From JAGOTP01 sp964600845 (GTDB lineage: Bacteria; Patescibacteriota; Patescibacteriia; 2-12-FULL-60-25): a stretch of DNA of 64,000 nt. Positions within the stretch are counted from its first letter, which is position 1, and each line of letters begins with the position of its first letter. The DNA is taken from the NCBI GenBank assembly GCA_964600845.1, contig CAZRJW010000004.1, positions 1 through 64,000 on the forward strand. Reading direction: 5' to 3'. The translations under genes were made by a program, and so were the position numbers. Below, piece after piece: positions 1 to 8,887 of the stretch. The notes under the pieces were generated by a model. It had not been told where the DNA came from. It was given only the letters and a program-made list of their open reading frames with translations, and ran no database searches.

Positions 1-27
1 TAAAATTCGCTAAGGTTCTGACAATAT

Positions 28-1596
28 ATGGGGTATTCACCCGACATGGTGCAGAGGATCAAGGGGCGGTTATTGGAGCACAAAGACCTACGGGCGGGAG
101 AGGGGGAACCGATTGCAGTCCATGCAGCGGTGAGTCGTGCCTCAACGCTCTATGAGAAGCTGCGAAACGCGATCGACTATCGTGACGAGCATTTGCTTCG
201 CAAGGGGGCGATTGCGCGTATTTTGCGTCGTCGGTTAACGTTGGATCGAAAGGTTGAGGACACGTCGATTGTGCTGTTGCGTGAGCTGGTCGCCGCGGGG
301 TATCTGCCAAATGCGTCTCTACCGGAGTCACTGGCTCAGAAGGTTGCAACGATCGTTGGACGCTACGAAGCCGTCCGTAAGTGTCATACGGGTTCAGATT
401 CGCATTACGCCTGGCTCTATGGCGTCACGGTGGCTGAACTGGATGAGTTGTTTGATACAACAGCCGAGCGACGCTCATTGTCGTTTTTCCTGTATGAACG
501 CTTGGCGGAGTCGGTCGTTCCGAGCAAGGGAGAAATGGACGCAAATGAGCGCCGGCTTCAGGTCTACGTTGCCTGTGTTCGGGCGTTTCAGAAGGCGGAT
601 GTCGATACGCTCGCGCTCACGCTCCTGCGTGGGTACCTACCAGAATGGACAACCCCAGAGGCATGGGTGGATACGCCTCAGGATATCGCTTATCGCTTGG
701 TAGGGGTTCAGTCGTTGATCCAGCGTCAGTTGCGTCATCCGTGGTCGGCAAAGTTTCTCCAAGCCGTGCGACCGCATGCCGTGGCTCTTCGCGCATTGGT
801 AGAGGCTCTGACGAAAGATGAGGGATATGATCTCGAACGTTTAGATAAAACAGATAAGTTTGAGAAGGAGGTTGCAGAAGTTGCGGAGAAGCAGATGAGT
901 CGCGCGAGGGCGCGTTTGCAAAAGGGGATGTTCCGGGCGATTATCTATTTGTTTTTGACAAAGGTGATTTTTGCGCTGGCGTTGGAGATTCCGTTTGAAG
1001 CCCTGCTCTACGGGCATGTCGATCGCAATACCCTCGCGGTGAACGTTGCGTTACCGCCCGTGCTTATGCTGTTGTTTGGCTCGCTTATTCGCTTGCCCGG
1101 TCGCCAGAATACCGATCGCATTGTCGGACTCGTCCGGGAGTTGCTGAACGCTGAGCCAGTACCTCCACTACGGATCTCAATCGCCAAGACCAGAAGTTTC
1201 GGAGGATTCCTATTGGTCGGAATCGCGTATCTGCTCATGTTTGCCATCTCGTTTGGAGCGATCTCGTATTTGCTGCACCGCTTTAACTTTACCTTGGTCA
1301 GCGCACTGATCTTTTTGTTCTTCCTGTGTTTGGTGAGTTTCTTCGCCTTTCGGTTGCGCACGAATGCGCGCGAGATTGTGGTGTTGCGCCGACCGGAGCG
1401 CTTCACGACGGCGATCATCGATTTCTTCTCGTATCCGATTCTGCGGGCAGGGCATTACCTCTCGACAGCTGTTTCACGGATTAATATCTTGATCCTCTTC
1501 TTCGACGTCCTGATCGAAGCACCCTTTAAGCTCTTCTTGTCGGCATTGGAGCACTGGTTGGCCTTCATGCGTGACCGCCGTGAGGAGATTGAATAA
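28..1596 (+). CDS. Hypothetical multi-spanning membrane protein, 522 aa
   Basis: I do not recognise a family. The first ~300 residues are soluble, helical and rich in Arg, Leu and Ala. The second half holds about four or five hydrophobic segments (about residues 305-325, 340-358, 393-420, 428-448 and a weaker one near 485-505). The protein ends in a charged tail. An in-frame TGA at 19-21 fixes ATG 28 as the first possible ATG; there is no clear Shine-Dalgarno site. The stop overlaps the tgt start by one base (TAATG), so the two are probably co-transcribed and translationally coupled. It heads a run of plus-strand genes. Function unknown; probably an inner-membrane protein. Confidence 0.7.
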   Translation: MGYSPDMVQRIKGRLLEHKDLRAGEGEPIAVHAAVSRASTLYEKLRNAIDYRDEHLLRKGAIARILRRRLTLDRKVEDTSIVLLRELVAAGYLPNASLPESLAQKVATIVGRYEAVRKCHTGSDSHYAWLYGVTVAELDELFDTTAERRSLSFFLYERLAESVVPSKGEMDANERRLQVYVACVRAFQKADVDTLALTLLRGYLPEWTTPEAWVDTPQDIAYRLVGVQSLIQRQLRHPWSAKFLQAVRPHAVALRALVEALTKDEGYDLERLDKTDKFEKEVAEVAEKQMSRARARLQKGMFRAIIYLFLTKVIFALALEIPFEALLYGHVDRNTLAVNVALPPVLMLLFGSLIRLPGRQNTDRIVGLVRELLNAEPVPPLRISIAKTRSFGGFLLVGIAYLLMFAISFGAISYLLHRFNFTLVSALIFLFFLCLVSFFAFRLRTNAREIVVLRRPERFTTAIIDFFSYPILRAGHYLSTAVSRINILILFFDVLIEAPFKLFLSALEHWLAFMRDRREEIE

Positions 1597-2732
1597 TGAA
1601 TACTATGTTTGACCTTTTATCTTCCTCAACAAAATCGCTGGCTCGACGTGGTCGATTGCATACGGCACACGGGATTTTAGAGACCCCGTTTTTCATGCCG
1701 ATCGCGACGCGGGGAGCGGTGAAGACGCTTTCGTCGCTCGATATTGAACGACTCGCGTCGCCGATTTTGCTTTCGAATACCTACCACCTTTGGCTCCGCC
1801 CTGGGATGGAGACGATGAAGGAGCTGGGCGGGCTGCACAAGTTCATGGATTGGAATGGAGCGATCCTGACCGACTCAGGTGGGTTCCAGGTATTTAGTTT
1901 GGAGGGTCTGCGCAAGTTGGATGATGATGGCGTGTGGTTCCAATCGCATATCGACGGAGCGAAGCTGCGTCTGACCCCAGAATCCTGCATGGAAATCCAG
2001 CGCACGATTGGGAGTGATATCTGTATGGTGCTGGATGTGTGCACGAAGCTCCCGGCAACTGACAAGGAGATTCGCCGCGCACTTGATTTGACCGGTGCTT
2101 GGGCGAAGCGTTCAAAGGACGCGTTCCTGGCTCTGAAGGACGGTTCAATCAATCCCGGCGCCAAACTGTTTGGAATCGTTCAAGGAGGGATTGATCTCGC
2201 ACTCAGAGCGGAAAGTGCCAAAACGTTGGTTGATATTGGATTTGATGGGTATGCCGTTGGGGGACTGTCCGTAGGGGAACCGTTTGCCCAAGCCTGCGAT
2301 GTCCTCGATGTCGTTCACCATGAACTTCCGCTCGATAAGCCACGCTATTTCATGGGGGGAGCCAAGCCACATGAGATCGTGGGCTACGTCCGACGCGGGA
2401 TCGACATGTTCGACTGTGTCTTACCGACTCGGAATGCGCGCCACGGCGTCATGTACCGTTTCCGCCATGATGATTTTAGCAAGGATGATTTTTACGAAGT
2501 CGTGCATATTACGAATGAGAAGTGGCAACGCTCAACTGAAAAGCTCGTAGAACTCACCCCGGATTCAACGCCGATCGACCAAGAGCTGTCGCGTTATACG
2601 TACGGCTACGTCTGCCATTTGTTCCGGATTGAAGAAATGTTAGGGCAGCGCTTGGCGACGCTGGTGAATTTGCGATTCTACTTAGAGCTGATGAAGCGGA
2701 TCCGCACGCAGATTGAAGAGGGGAGATTCTAG
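1596..2732 (+). CDS. tgt: tRNA-guanine transglycosylase, zinc site lost
   Basis: Exchanges guanine for a 7-deazaguanine base at the wobble position of GUN tRNAs. The TIM-barrel fold is recognisable: LTDSGGFQVFSL near residue 90 carries the general-acid Asp, and GIDMFDCVLPTRNARHG near residue 270 carries the nucleophilic Asp. Length (378 aa) is normal. The C-terminal zinc motif CxCxxC...H found in bacterial family members is missing: the region reads PIDQELSRYTYGYVCHLF, and the usual His before NLRFY is Val. The enzyme is thus predicted to fold without structural zinc. No other queuosine genes are in view. Start at ATG 1596 overlaps the upstream stop. Confidence 0.93.
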   Translation: MNTMFDLLSSSTKSLARRGRLHTAHGILETPFFMPIATRGAVKTLSSLDIERLASPILLSNTYHLWLRPGMETMKELGGLHKFMDWNGAILTDSGGFQVFSLEGLRKLDDDGVWFQSHIDGAKLRLTPESCMEIQRTIGSDICMVLDVCTKLPATDKEIRRALDLTGAWAKRSKDAFLALKDGSINPGAKLFGIVQGGIDLALRAESAKTLVDIGFDGYAVGGLSVGEPFAQACDVLDVVHHELPLDKPRYFMGGAKPHEIVGYVRRGIDMFDCVLPTRNARHGVMYRFRHDDFSKDDFYEVVHITNEKWQRSTEKLVELTPDSTPIDQELSRYTYGYVCHLFRIEEMLGQRLATLVNLRFYLELMKRIRTQIEEGRF

Positions 2733-2771
2733 TGTTTGCCATCCCTCCTCATCCCCGGCACACTTGCCATC

Positions 2772-5747
2772 ATGTCCGTACTTCCGAACCTTCTCGAAGG
2801 CTTAAACGAAGCCCAGCTCCAGGCTGTTACTCACGGTGATGGGCCACTCTTAATCGTGGCTGGTGCTGGAACCGGAAAAACGACTGTACTCACGCGTCGG
2901 TATCAGCATTTATTGCAGCAACCAGGCGTGACGACCGAGTCAATTCTCGCGCTCACGTTCACGGATAAGGCAGCGGGAGAAATGGAAGACCGCGTGCTCA
3001 AGCTCCTGTCGGTCGGTGCGTATGATTTTTGGATCTCGACTTTTCACGGGTTTTGTCAGCGGGTGTTGCAGGATCATGCACTAGAGATTGGGCTCGCGAC
3101 GCCCTTCCGCTTGCTGACTCCGACGGACTGTTGGTTGTTGTTGCGCCGACATCTCGCGGACCTGCCACTCAAAGCCTATAAGCCGCTGGGAAACCCGACG
3201 AAGTTTTTGCGGGCATTAGTTCAGCACATTTCTCGGGCGAAAGATGAAGGAGTCACGCCAGAGCGCTACGCGGAGTTTGCGAAGACCGTGAAGTTCCCGG
3301 AGCTCGCGGAAGGCGAAGGGGACGAACAAGCGCGTCTCGAAGAGTTAGCCTCCCTCTACGCGGTCTATTCCCAGATCATGCGCGCTGAGGGCTGTTTGGA
3401 TTTCGGCGACTTGATCCTTGAGGCCTTGCGCCTCCTTCGTGAGCGTCCTCGGCTGCTTGAGGCCTATCGGACGCAGTTTAAATACATCATGGTGGACGAG
3501 TTCCAGGACACGAACTGGGCCCAGTATGAACTCGTGAAGCTTTTGGCGGGGAAACAGCGAAGCCTGACGGTGGTGGGAGACGACGACCAGGCAATCTATA
3601 AGTTCCGTGGGGCGTCTTTGGCCAACATCCTGCAATTCCGCGATGACTTTCCGGAAGCGAAGACGGTGGCGCTGACAAAAAACTATCGCTCAAAGAAAGA
3701 GATCCTTGAACTCGCCTATACGTCGATCACGAAAAACAACCCGAATCGGTTGGAAGTGAAACTGGCGGACACGGGGTTAACGAAAAAACTAGAAGCGGAG
3801 ATGGGAGATGGGGGAACGGCGACCGTTGAATTGCTCTGGGCGCGTACTGTTGAGCAGGAGGCGGATAAGGTGGTTGAACAGATCGAACGCATCAAGCGAA
3901 CCGATCCTTCGGCGACCTGGAACGATATGGCCGTGCTCGTGCGTTCAAACGATGGAGCCGAGGCCTTCGTGCGAGCGATGGAGCGTGCCCGTGTTCCCTT
4001 TCAGTTCATGGCTCTACGTGGGTTGTATGCGAAGCCTGTCGTCATCGACATGGTGGCGCTTTTGACGTTGCTCGATCTACGCTCCGACTCCGCGATCGTC
4101 TGGCGGGTCCTGACGCTGGATTGTTATGGCATTGCAGCAGCAGATGTGGCTGAGCTCTTAGGCTACGCCAATCGCAAGGGCTATCCGTTGTGGAGCGTTG
4201 TCCGTGAGGCGGTGTCGTCAGAAGCGGGGATCTTCCTGAGCCCAGAAGCTCGACGCGCCCTTCGACGCATTTACGACGATATCGAGGGTCTCGCAGAGCT
4301 CTCTCGACGCGCACAGCCCTTCCAGGTCTTTCAGATGATGTTAGACAAGACGGGCTATCTTGCGTGTGTCTTGAAGCTGCAGGAACGTGATCGGGCTGAG
4401 TCGCTCCGCCATGTCTCCGGCTTTGCCGACCGCATTCGGCGCTATGAGCAGGTCACGCATGGCCCAACGCTGCATAGCTTCCTTGAGGAGTACAAGATGG
4501 AAATTGAAAGCGGCGAGGAAGGAGCGCTCGAGAGCGACCCAGAGGCTGAAGGGCCAGACATGGTGAAGATTCTGACCGTTCACGCGGCCAAGGGGCTCGA
4601 GTGGCGCTTTGTGTTTGTGGCCTCGATGGTTGATCAGCGTTTTCCTACCCGTGCCCGGAGCGAAGCGATTCCCTTACCGGATGGCTTGGTCCAAGAACGT
4701 CTGCCAGAAGGGAACGCTCATCTCGAAGAAGAGCGTCGTTTATTCTATGTCGCGTTAACCCGCGCCAAAGAACGTCTCTTCTTAACGGGGAGTTACGAAT
4801 ACGGCGGTGCCCGCGACAAAAAGCCCTCCTCGTTCTTGGCGGAGATCGAGCTTGTTCCACCCCCGAAAGAAGCCTTGATCCAGCGTGAGGTGGTTGAACT
4901 CTTGTCGTCGTCTTCCGATACCCACGAAGAAGTCGCGAAAGACCTCGCGCTCTATCCGCTCAAGCGCCGCTTCAGCTTCACCCAGCTCGCTGCCTTCCGG
5001 AAGTGTCCGCTTCAATATAAGTATTCCCATATCTATCGTATCCCGACGCTTGGTTCCTATCAGCGTAGCTTTGGGCAATCGATCCACTTAACCTTCCAGA
5101 AGATCTTTCAACTGCATCAGGCGCGGACCGCTGCTCAGCAGGGTTCGTTGTTTGAGGCTCTCCCGGCGGACGTCGCTCCCGGTGGCTGGGCGGTTACACT
5201 TGAAGAAGCACAGGAACTCTACGCAGATACGTGGATCGATGAGTGGTACCCCGATCGCGTGATGCATGATGACTACCACGCAAAAGGAAAAGTGGCGGTG
5301 GATCAGTGTATGGCGGTCTGGATGGCGTACCCGCCAAAACCGCTCGAACTTGAAAAAGAGTTTATCCTCCAGATCGGCGGTCATTCGATCAAAGGAAAGA
5401 TCGACCGCGTAGATCAAAACGCTGATGGTACGGTGACCGTCTTCGATTACAAGACAGGGGAGGCCAAGGACAAACTGGAAGCCGAGGACAAAGAACAGCT
5501 GTATCTTTACCAGCTCGCCCTGGAGGGGCGTGGGTTTACCATCTCGTCCCTCCGCTACGTCTACGTCCTGGATCGTCAGGAGCGCGAGGTCGAACTGCTG
5601 GAAGATGAAAAGAAAGATACGTTCCTCGCCAAAATGGCAGAGCGTATGGACGCGATCCTGACCTCGAACTTTGAAGCAACCCCAGAGCCGTTCGTGTGTA
5701 AGTACTGTGACTTCCGCCAAGTTTGTCCGTTTCGTAAACTCTCCTAA
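2772..5747 (+). CDS. UvrD/PcrA-type helicase fused to a RecB/AddB-like nuclease
   Basis: A superfamily 1A DNA helicase for repair or recombination. Visible motifs are Walker A GAGTGKTTVLTRR (about residues 30-42), DEFQDTN (about 240), GDDDQAIYKFRGA, LTKNYRSKKE, LTVHAAKGLEW (about 600) and FYVALTRAKERL. The last ~250 residues form a PD-(D/E)xK nuclease: GKIDRVDQ...VFDYKTG is the active-site core. A Cys in FRKCP (about 742) plus CKYCDFRQVCP (about 976-986) make a 4Fe-4S pattern like AddB and Cas4. One chain thus combines helicase and end-processing nuclease. ATG 2772 (MSVLPNLL) is preferred over TTG 2736. The gene follows tgt closely. Confidence 0.9.
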   Translation: MSVLPNLLEGLNEAQLQAVTHGDGPLLIVAGAGTGKTTVLTRRYQHLLQQPGVTTESILALTFTDKAAGEMEDRVLKLLSVGAYDFWISTFHGFCQRVLQDHALEIGLATPFRLLTPTDCWLLLRRHLADLPLKAYKPLGNPTKFLRALVQHISRAKDEGVTPERYAEFAKTVKFPELAEGEGDEQARLEELASLYAVYSQIMRAEGCLDFGDLILEALRLLRERPRLLEAYRTQFKYIMVDEFQDTNWAQYELVKLLAGKQRSLTVVGDDDQAIYKFRGASLANILQFRDDFPEAKTVALTKNYRSKKEILELAYTSITKNNPNRLEVKLADTGLTKKLEAEMGDGGTATVELLWARTVEQEADKVVEQIERIKRTDPSATWNDMAVLVRSNDGAEAFVRAMERARVPFQFMALRGLYAKPVVIDMVALLTLLDLRSDSAIVWRVLTLDCYGIAAADVAELLGYANRKGYPLWSVVREAVSSEAGIFLSPEARRALRRIYDDIEGLAELSRRAQPFQVFQMMLDKTGYLACVLKLQERDRAESLRHVSGFADRIRRYEQVTHGPTLHSFLEEYKMEIESGEEGALESDPEAEGPDMVKILTVHAAKGLEWRFVFVASMVDQRFPTRARSEAIPLPDGLVQERLPEGNAHLEEERRLFYVALTRAKERLFLTGSYEYGGARDKKPSSFLAEIELVPPPKEALIQREVVELLSSSSDTHEEVAKDLALYPLKRRFSFTQLAAFRKCPLQYKYSHIYRIPTLGSYQRSFGQSIHLTFQKIFQLHQARTAAQQGSLFEALPADVAPGGWAVTLEEAQELYADTWIDEWYPDRVMHDDYHAKGKVAVDQCMAVWMAYPPKPLELEKEFILQIGGHSIKGKIDRVDQNADGTVTVFDYKTGEAKDKLEAEDKEQLYLYQLALEGRGFTISSLRYVYVLDRQEREVELLEDEKKDTFLAKMAERMDAILTSNFEATPEPFVCKYCDFRQVCPFRKLS

Positions 5748-5752
5748 TCCCT

Positions 5753-6049
5753 ATGGCCTTCCAACCCATTCGTCGCCTTCTTCCGCAAGCCATTCGCCAG
5801 GCGGGGATTGATGAGCAAGTTTCCAGTGTACGGATTTTAACGTTGGCCAAGGAGACGCTCGAAAAGTTCTGGGGAGAAGAAAAAGCCGGCTACATCGAGT
5901 GGATCTCATTCAAAGAAGGGAATCTCCGTGTCCGCTGCCATGCGCCGGCAGCGAAACAAGAACTGAAGGTCTGGGAAGTACGCCTCCTGAATGAATTGAA
6001 TCACGCCTTGGGAGGGAGACGCGTATTGAAGCTGATGGAAGCGATGTAG
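5753..6049 (+). CDS. DciA-like DUF721 protein
   Basis: A 98-residue protein matching the DUF721/DciA pattern: a short N-terminal helix, then the KH-like core with LRVRCHAPAAKQELKVWEVRLLNELN and a terminal hydrophobic strand. DciA proteins load or assist the replicative helicase DnaB in bacteria without DnaC; that role is inferred from the family. It starts five bases after the helicase stop, with the leader CCCTATG and no Shine-Dalgarno site, so it is in the same operon. Alternative: a generic DUF721 protein of unknown role. Confidence 0.72.
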   Translation: MAFQPIRRLLPQAIRQAGIDEQVSSVRILTLAKETLEKFWGEEKAGYIEWISFKEGNLRVRCHAPAAKQELKVWEVRLLNELNHALGGRRVLKLMEAM

Positions 6050-6055
6050 CTCCCC

Positions 6056-6085
6056 CTGACAGACGAAAACAAAATAGAGTATCAT
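6056..6085 (+). promoter_or_regulatory. Promoter for 6092-6481, leaderless spacing
   Basis: CTGACA (6056-6061), an 18-base spacer and TATCAT (6080-6085). Only six bases separate the -10 from the ATG at 6092, so transcription should begin at or next to the start codon. This promoter could also serve the mre cluster downstream. Confidence 0.55.
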
Positions 6086-6091
6086 GCAGCC

Positions 6092-6481
6092 ATGCCTTAC
6101 GCACGGTTCCTTTTACTGATGGCGATCGCAACCGTTTTTGGATTGCTTGCCTGGGTGTATGTCTTGTTCCGGATCGATCCGTACACAAGTGGCTGGATTG
6201 GTCCCGTGTCTTTTTATGTCTCGCTCAGTATGGTCTGTGTTGGCGCCTTCTTTTTGTTAGGGGCGGGCTTCCATCGGTTGATCGCGAAAGAGTCCACCGT
6301 TCTTCCACGTCATGTGCGGGGGTGGTTTCGTCGCTCGATCCTCCTGACGCTCGGAACAATTATCCCACTTATATTGGCCTCGATCGACCGGTTTTCCTTC
6401 ACCGTTTTTTTCATTTGTTTAGTGGTTTTACTCAGCCTCGAAGCCATCTTCGTCTTTATCCACCAAGGACGACGGGTCTAG
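6092..6481 (+). CDS. Hypothetical small membrane protein, 129 aa
   Basis: No family recognised. Four hydrophobic segments are visible (about residues 5-27, 38-60, 84-101 and 104-124), with a basic loop HVRGWFRR between the second and third. It lies directly upstream of mreB on the same strand with about 45 bases between, so it may be transcribed with the cell-shape genes. The start ATG has a -10-like TATCAT six bases upstream and no ribosome site. Confidence 0.6.
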   Translation: MPYARFLLLMAIATVFGLLAWVYVLFRIDPYTSGWIGPVSFYVSLSMVCVGAFFLLGAGFHRLIAKESTVLPRHVRGWFRRSILLTLGTIIPLILASIDRFSFTVFFICLVVLLSLEAIFVFIHQGRRV

Positions 6482-6526
6482 CCTTTGACGATCGGTTGTT
6501 TCAAGTGTCATGCTGATGCCAGTTCT

Positions 6527-7579
6527 ATGCGCCTTCCCGGTATCTTTGCGGCTTTTACGAAGGACCTCGGTATCGACCTGGGGACCTCAAATACGCTTCT
6601 CTTTCAACGTGGGAAGGGGATTGTGATCCAGGAGTCGTCTGTTGTGGCTATTAACCGTCGTACAGGCCAGGTGATTGCGGTCGGTGAACAGGCGCGCTCG
6701 ATGATCGGGAAGACGCCACCCCACATTGCCGTTACGCGTCCTTTGCAGCGAGGGATTATTGCCGACTTCGAAGTGGCTGAAAAAATGATCCGCTACTTCT
6801 TCGATCGCGTGCATGCGGAGGGTTCGTTCATTATTCCTCGTCCAAACGTGTTGGTGTGTGTGCCGCTTGAAGTCACGGAGGTAGAGCGTAAAGCTGTGGG
6901 AGATGCATCGCTTGCTGCGGGCGCACGTTCAGTGAAGTTGGTTGAAGAGCCTATCGCTGCGGCGGTGGGAGCAGGGATCGATATCTCTGAGCCAAGTGGA
7001 AACATGGTCGTAAACATCGGCGGCGGAAATACCGAGATCGCCGTCATCTCTTTGCGCGGCGTCGTCACCTCAAAGAGTATCGGAATCGCTGGAGATGAAT
7101 TGAATAAGAACATTGTTCAATATGCGCGCGACGTCTTTAGTATCATGTTGGGTGAACGGATCGCCGAAGAACTGAAGATCGGGATTGGTTCCGCGATTGA
7201 GCTGGATAGTCCGCTTGAGATGGCGATGCGTGGGCGTGATTTGTTGAGTGGTCTGCCACGCGAGATCATCGTTAATGATACTCAGATCCGTGAAGCGCTC
7301 GGTCGATCGGTGAAAGCGATCATCGAACAGATTAAATCCATCCTTGAAGTAACGCCTCCAGAGCTCGTGGCCGATATCCAGCAAAAGGGGATTGTGCTCA
7401 CAGGCGGTGGCGCGCTGCTGCGTGGCCTCGATCAGGCGATCGCCAAATGGACTGGCCTCCCCGTGCGCGTCGCGGATGATCCAATGACGTGTGCTGTTCG
7501 TGGAGCGGGTCTGTTGCTTGAACGACCTGACTTAATGGCGGACGTTGCCTTCCCAGCAACAGATGTTGGGATTCGTTAA
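6527..7579 (+). CDS. mreB: Rod-shape actin homologue MreB
   Basis: Forms membrane-associated filaments that direct lateral cell-wall synthesis. The actin-fold phosphate-1 motif GIDLGTSNTL (about residues 12-21), the phosphate-2 motif NMVVNIGGGNTEIAVIS and the adenosine motif ITGG-like VLTGGGALLRG are all present. Length 350 aa is normal. ATG 6527 (MRLPGIF) is chosen over an upstream TTG because the N-terminal amphipathic stretch then has the usual length. mreC follows after three bases; mreB-mreC-mreD-PBP2 form one tightly spaced operon, indicating a rod-like, peptidoglycan-walled cell. Confidence 0.97.
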   Translation: MRLPGIFAAFTKDLGIDLGTSNTLLFQRGKGIVIQESSVVAINRRTGQVIAVGEQARSMIGKTPPHIAVTRPLQRGIIADFEVAEKMIRYFFDRVHAEGSFIIPRPNVLVCVPLEVTEVERKAVGDASLAAGARSVKLVEEPIAAAVGAGIDISEPSGNMVVNIGGGNTEIAVISLRGVVTSKSIGIAGDELNKNIVQYARDVFSIMLGERIAEELKIGIGSAIELDSPLEMAMRGRDLLSGLPREIIVNDTQIREALGRSVKAIIEQIKSILEVTPPELVADIQQKGIVLTGGGALLRGLDQAIAKWTGLPVRVADDPMTCAVRGAGLLLERPDLMADVAFPATDVGIR

Positions 7580-7582
7580 CCT

Positions 7583-8371
7583 ATGAAGCCCTGGATCATC
7601 AAAGGCTTGGTGATTCTCGCGTGTATTGGCGCGTTCTTTGCGTTACGACGACCGCTCATGGCGGTGGCGCAGCGTTTCTTTTTACCGGTTGTGGCCCGCT
7701 TTTCTACCTGGGCGGATCGAATTGATCATGCGGGTCGGTCGATGGCTCTCCCGAATGAAGGGCAGATCGAGCGGTGCGAAGAGCGCCTCCAGACCAGAAT
7801 TGTCGATGCGGCGCGTTTGTCTGCCTTGGAGCAAGAAAACCGCTTGCTCCGTGCACAAGCTTCTTTCTTGACCGAATCTGGCTACGACCACGTGGGTGCA
7901 CGCGTGATTGGCCGTCGAATTGATCATATTCATGCGCAGCTCCTCATCGACCGTGGCACGAACGATGCGATTGAAGAGGGGCAAGCGGTCATTGCAGAGA
8001 ACGGACTTCTCGTTGGACGAATCGTTGAAGCGAACAGTCGCGTTTCGACCGTCGAGCTTCTCACGGACGTTGATAGCCGTATTGCGGTTGCTTCGGCTAA
8101 GGACGGTCAACTCATTGGGGTCTTAGAGGGGCGCGGAAATGGGGCAGCATTACTGACCTACATTCCGTCTTCGGTCGACGTGGTGGCAGATGACCTGCTC
8201 CTCACGGCCGGGACGGAGGAGAAGATCCCTCCACGCTTGCCGATCGGGATGGCGAATGCGATCACTCGCACGTCAAAAGATCCGTTCTATCAGGCGTCGG
8301 TTGATCCAGCGATTCGCATTGAACGTCTCTCGTTTTTATCCGTGCTGCGTCCAACGGCGTTAACGCGCTGA
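7583..8371 (+). CDS. mreC: Rod-shape determining protein MreC
   Basis: Bitopic protein linking MreB to the elongasome. It has an N-terminal membrane anchor (about residues 5-22), a helical coiled-coil stretch (LSALEQENRLLRAQ, about residues 72-86) and the two beta-barrel domains typical of MreC, with GARVIGR, DRGTNDAIEEGQAVI and LTDVDSRIAV. Length 262 aa fits. Leader TTAACCTATG, no Shine-Dalgarno site. It sits between mreB and mreD with 3-base gaps. Confidence 0.94.
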   Translation: MKPWIIKGLVILACIGAFFALRRPLMAVAQRFFLPVVARFSTWADRIDHAGRSMALPNEGQIERCEERLQTRIVDAARLSALEQENRLLRAQASFLTESGYDHVGARVIGRRIDHIHAQLLIDRGTNDAIEEGQAVIAENGLLVGRIVEANSRVSTVELLTDVDSRIAVASAKDGQLIGVLEGRGNGAALLTYIPSSVDVVADDLLLTAGTEEKIPPRLPIGMANAITRTSKDPFYQASVDPAIRIERLSFLSVLRPTALTR

Positions 8372-8374
8372 TCT

Positions 8375-8884
8375 ATGTGGCGCACCTTCTCCTGGTCGAT
8401 CGCCTGGATCTTGATGCTGATTTGGTGTTTAGCGATTCGGCCTTTTATCCCAGGGTTCTTGCCACTAGAACCTTGCATGTCCCTGATCATCATCTCATTG
8501 ATGTTGGGGCCGTTACGGGTGGTTGTGCCAGCTATTCTGATCGGTGGTCTGTTGTTTGATGCCTTTCAGCCGTTCCCGACCCCGGTTGCGTTGTATGCGT
8601 TTCTTCTCATTTCCCTCTTAGTCGGACTTGCCGTACGCTTCATCTTAGCTAGCCGGTCCTTCTACAGCGCGCTGATCCTGGTTGTCTTGATGCGTGTTGG
8701 GTTGGCGGGTGGGCTCTATCTTCTGGGTCCCGGGGCAGCCGTATGGGCTGCTGACCGAGCCGTTCTCCTGAACCCCGCCTTCTTTTTGCTTACGACCGTA
8801 GCGGATGCCATCTTTCTGCTCATTGGCTTCCGCTTGGTCGCTCGTCCGCTGCTTGGAGCGCGCCGAGTTCAAATCGTTCGTTAA
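8375..8884 (+). CDS. mreD: Rod-shape determining protein MreD
   Basis: A 169-residue hydrophobic protein with about five transmembrane segments. Sequence alone is weakly conserved, but FDAFQPFPTPVALYAFLL resembles the family's D-x-x-x-P region, and the position directly after mreC and before PBP2 makes the assignment firm. MreD is a membrane partner of the elongation complex. Start ATG 8375 follows the mreC TGA by three bases. Confidence 0.85.
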   Translation: MWRTFSWSIAWILMLIWCLAIRPFIPGFLPLEPCMSLIIISLMLGPLRVVVPAILIGGLLFDAFQPFPTPVALYAFLLISLLVGLAVRFILASRSFYSALILVVLMRVGLAGGLYLLGPGAAVWAADRAVLLNPAFFLLTTVADAIFLLIGFRLVARPLLGARRVQIVR

Positions 8885-8887
8885 CCT

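Noticed and set aside
5088..5720. 210-residue minus-strand ORF inside the helicase-nuclease gene
   Set aside because: Shadow of the coding frame that holds the nuclease motifs.
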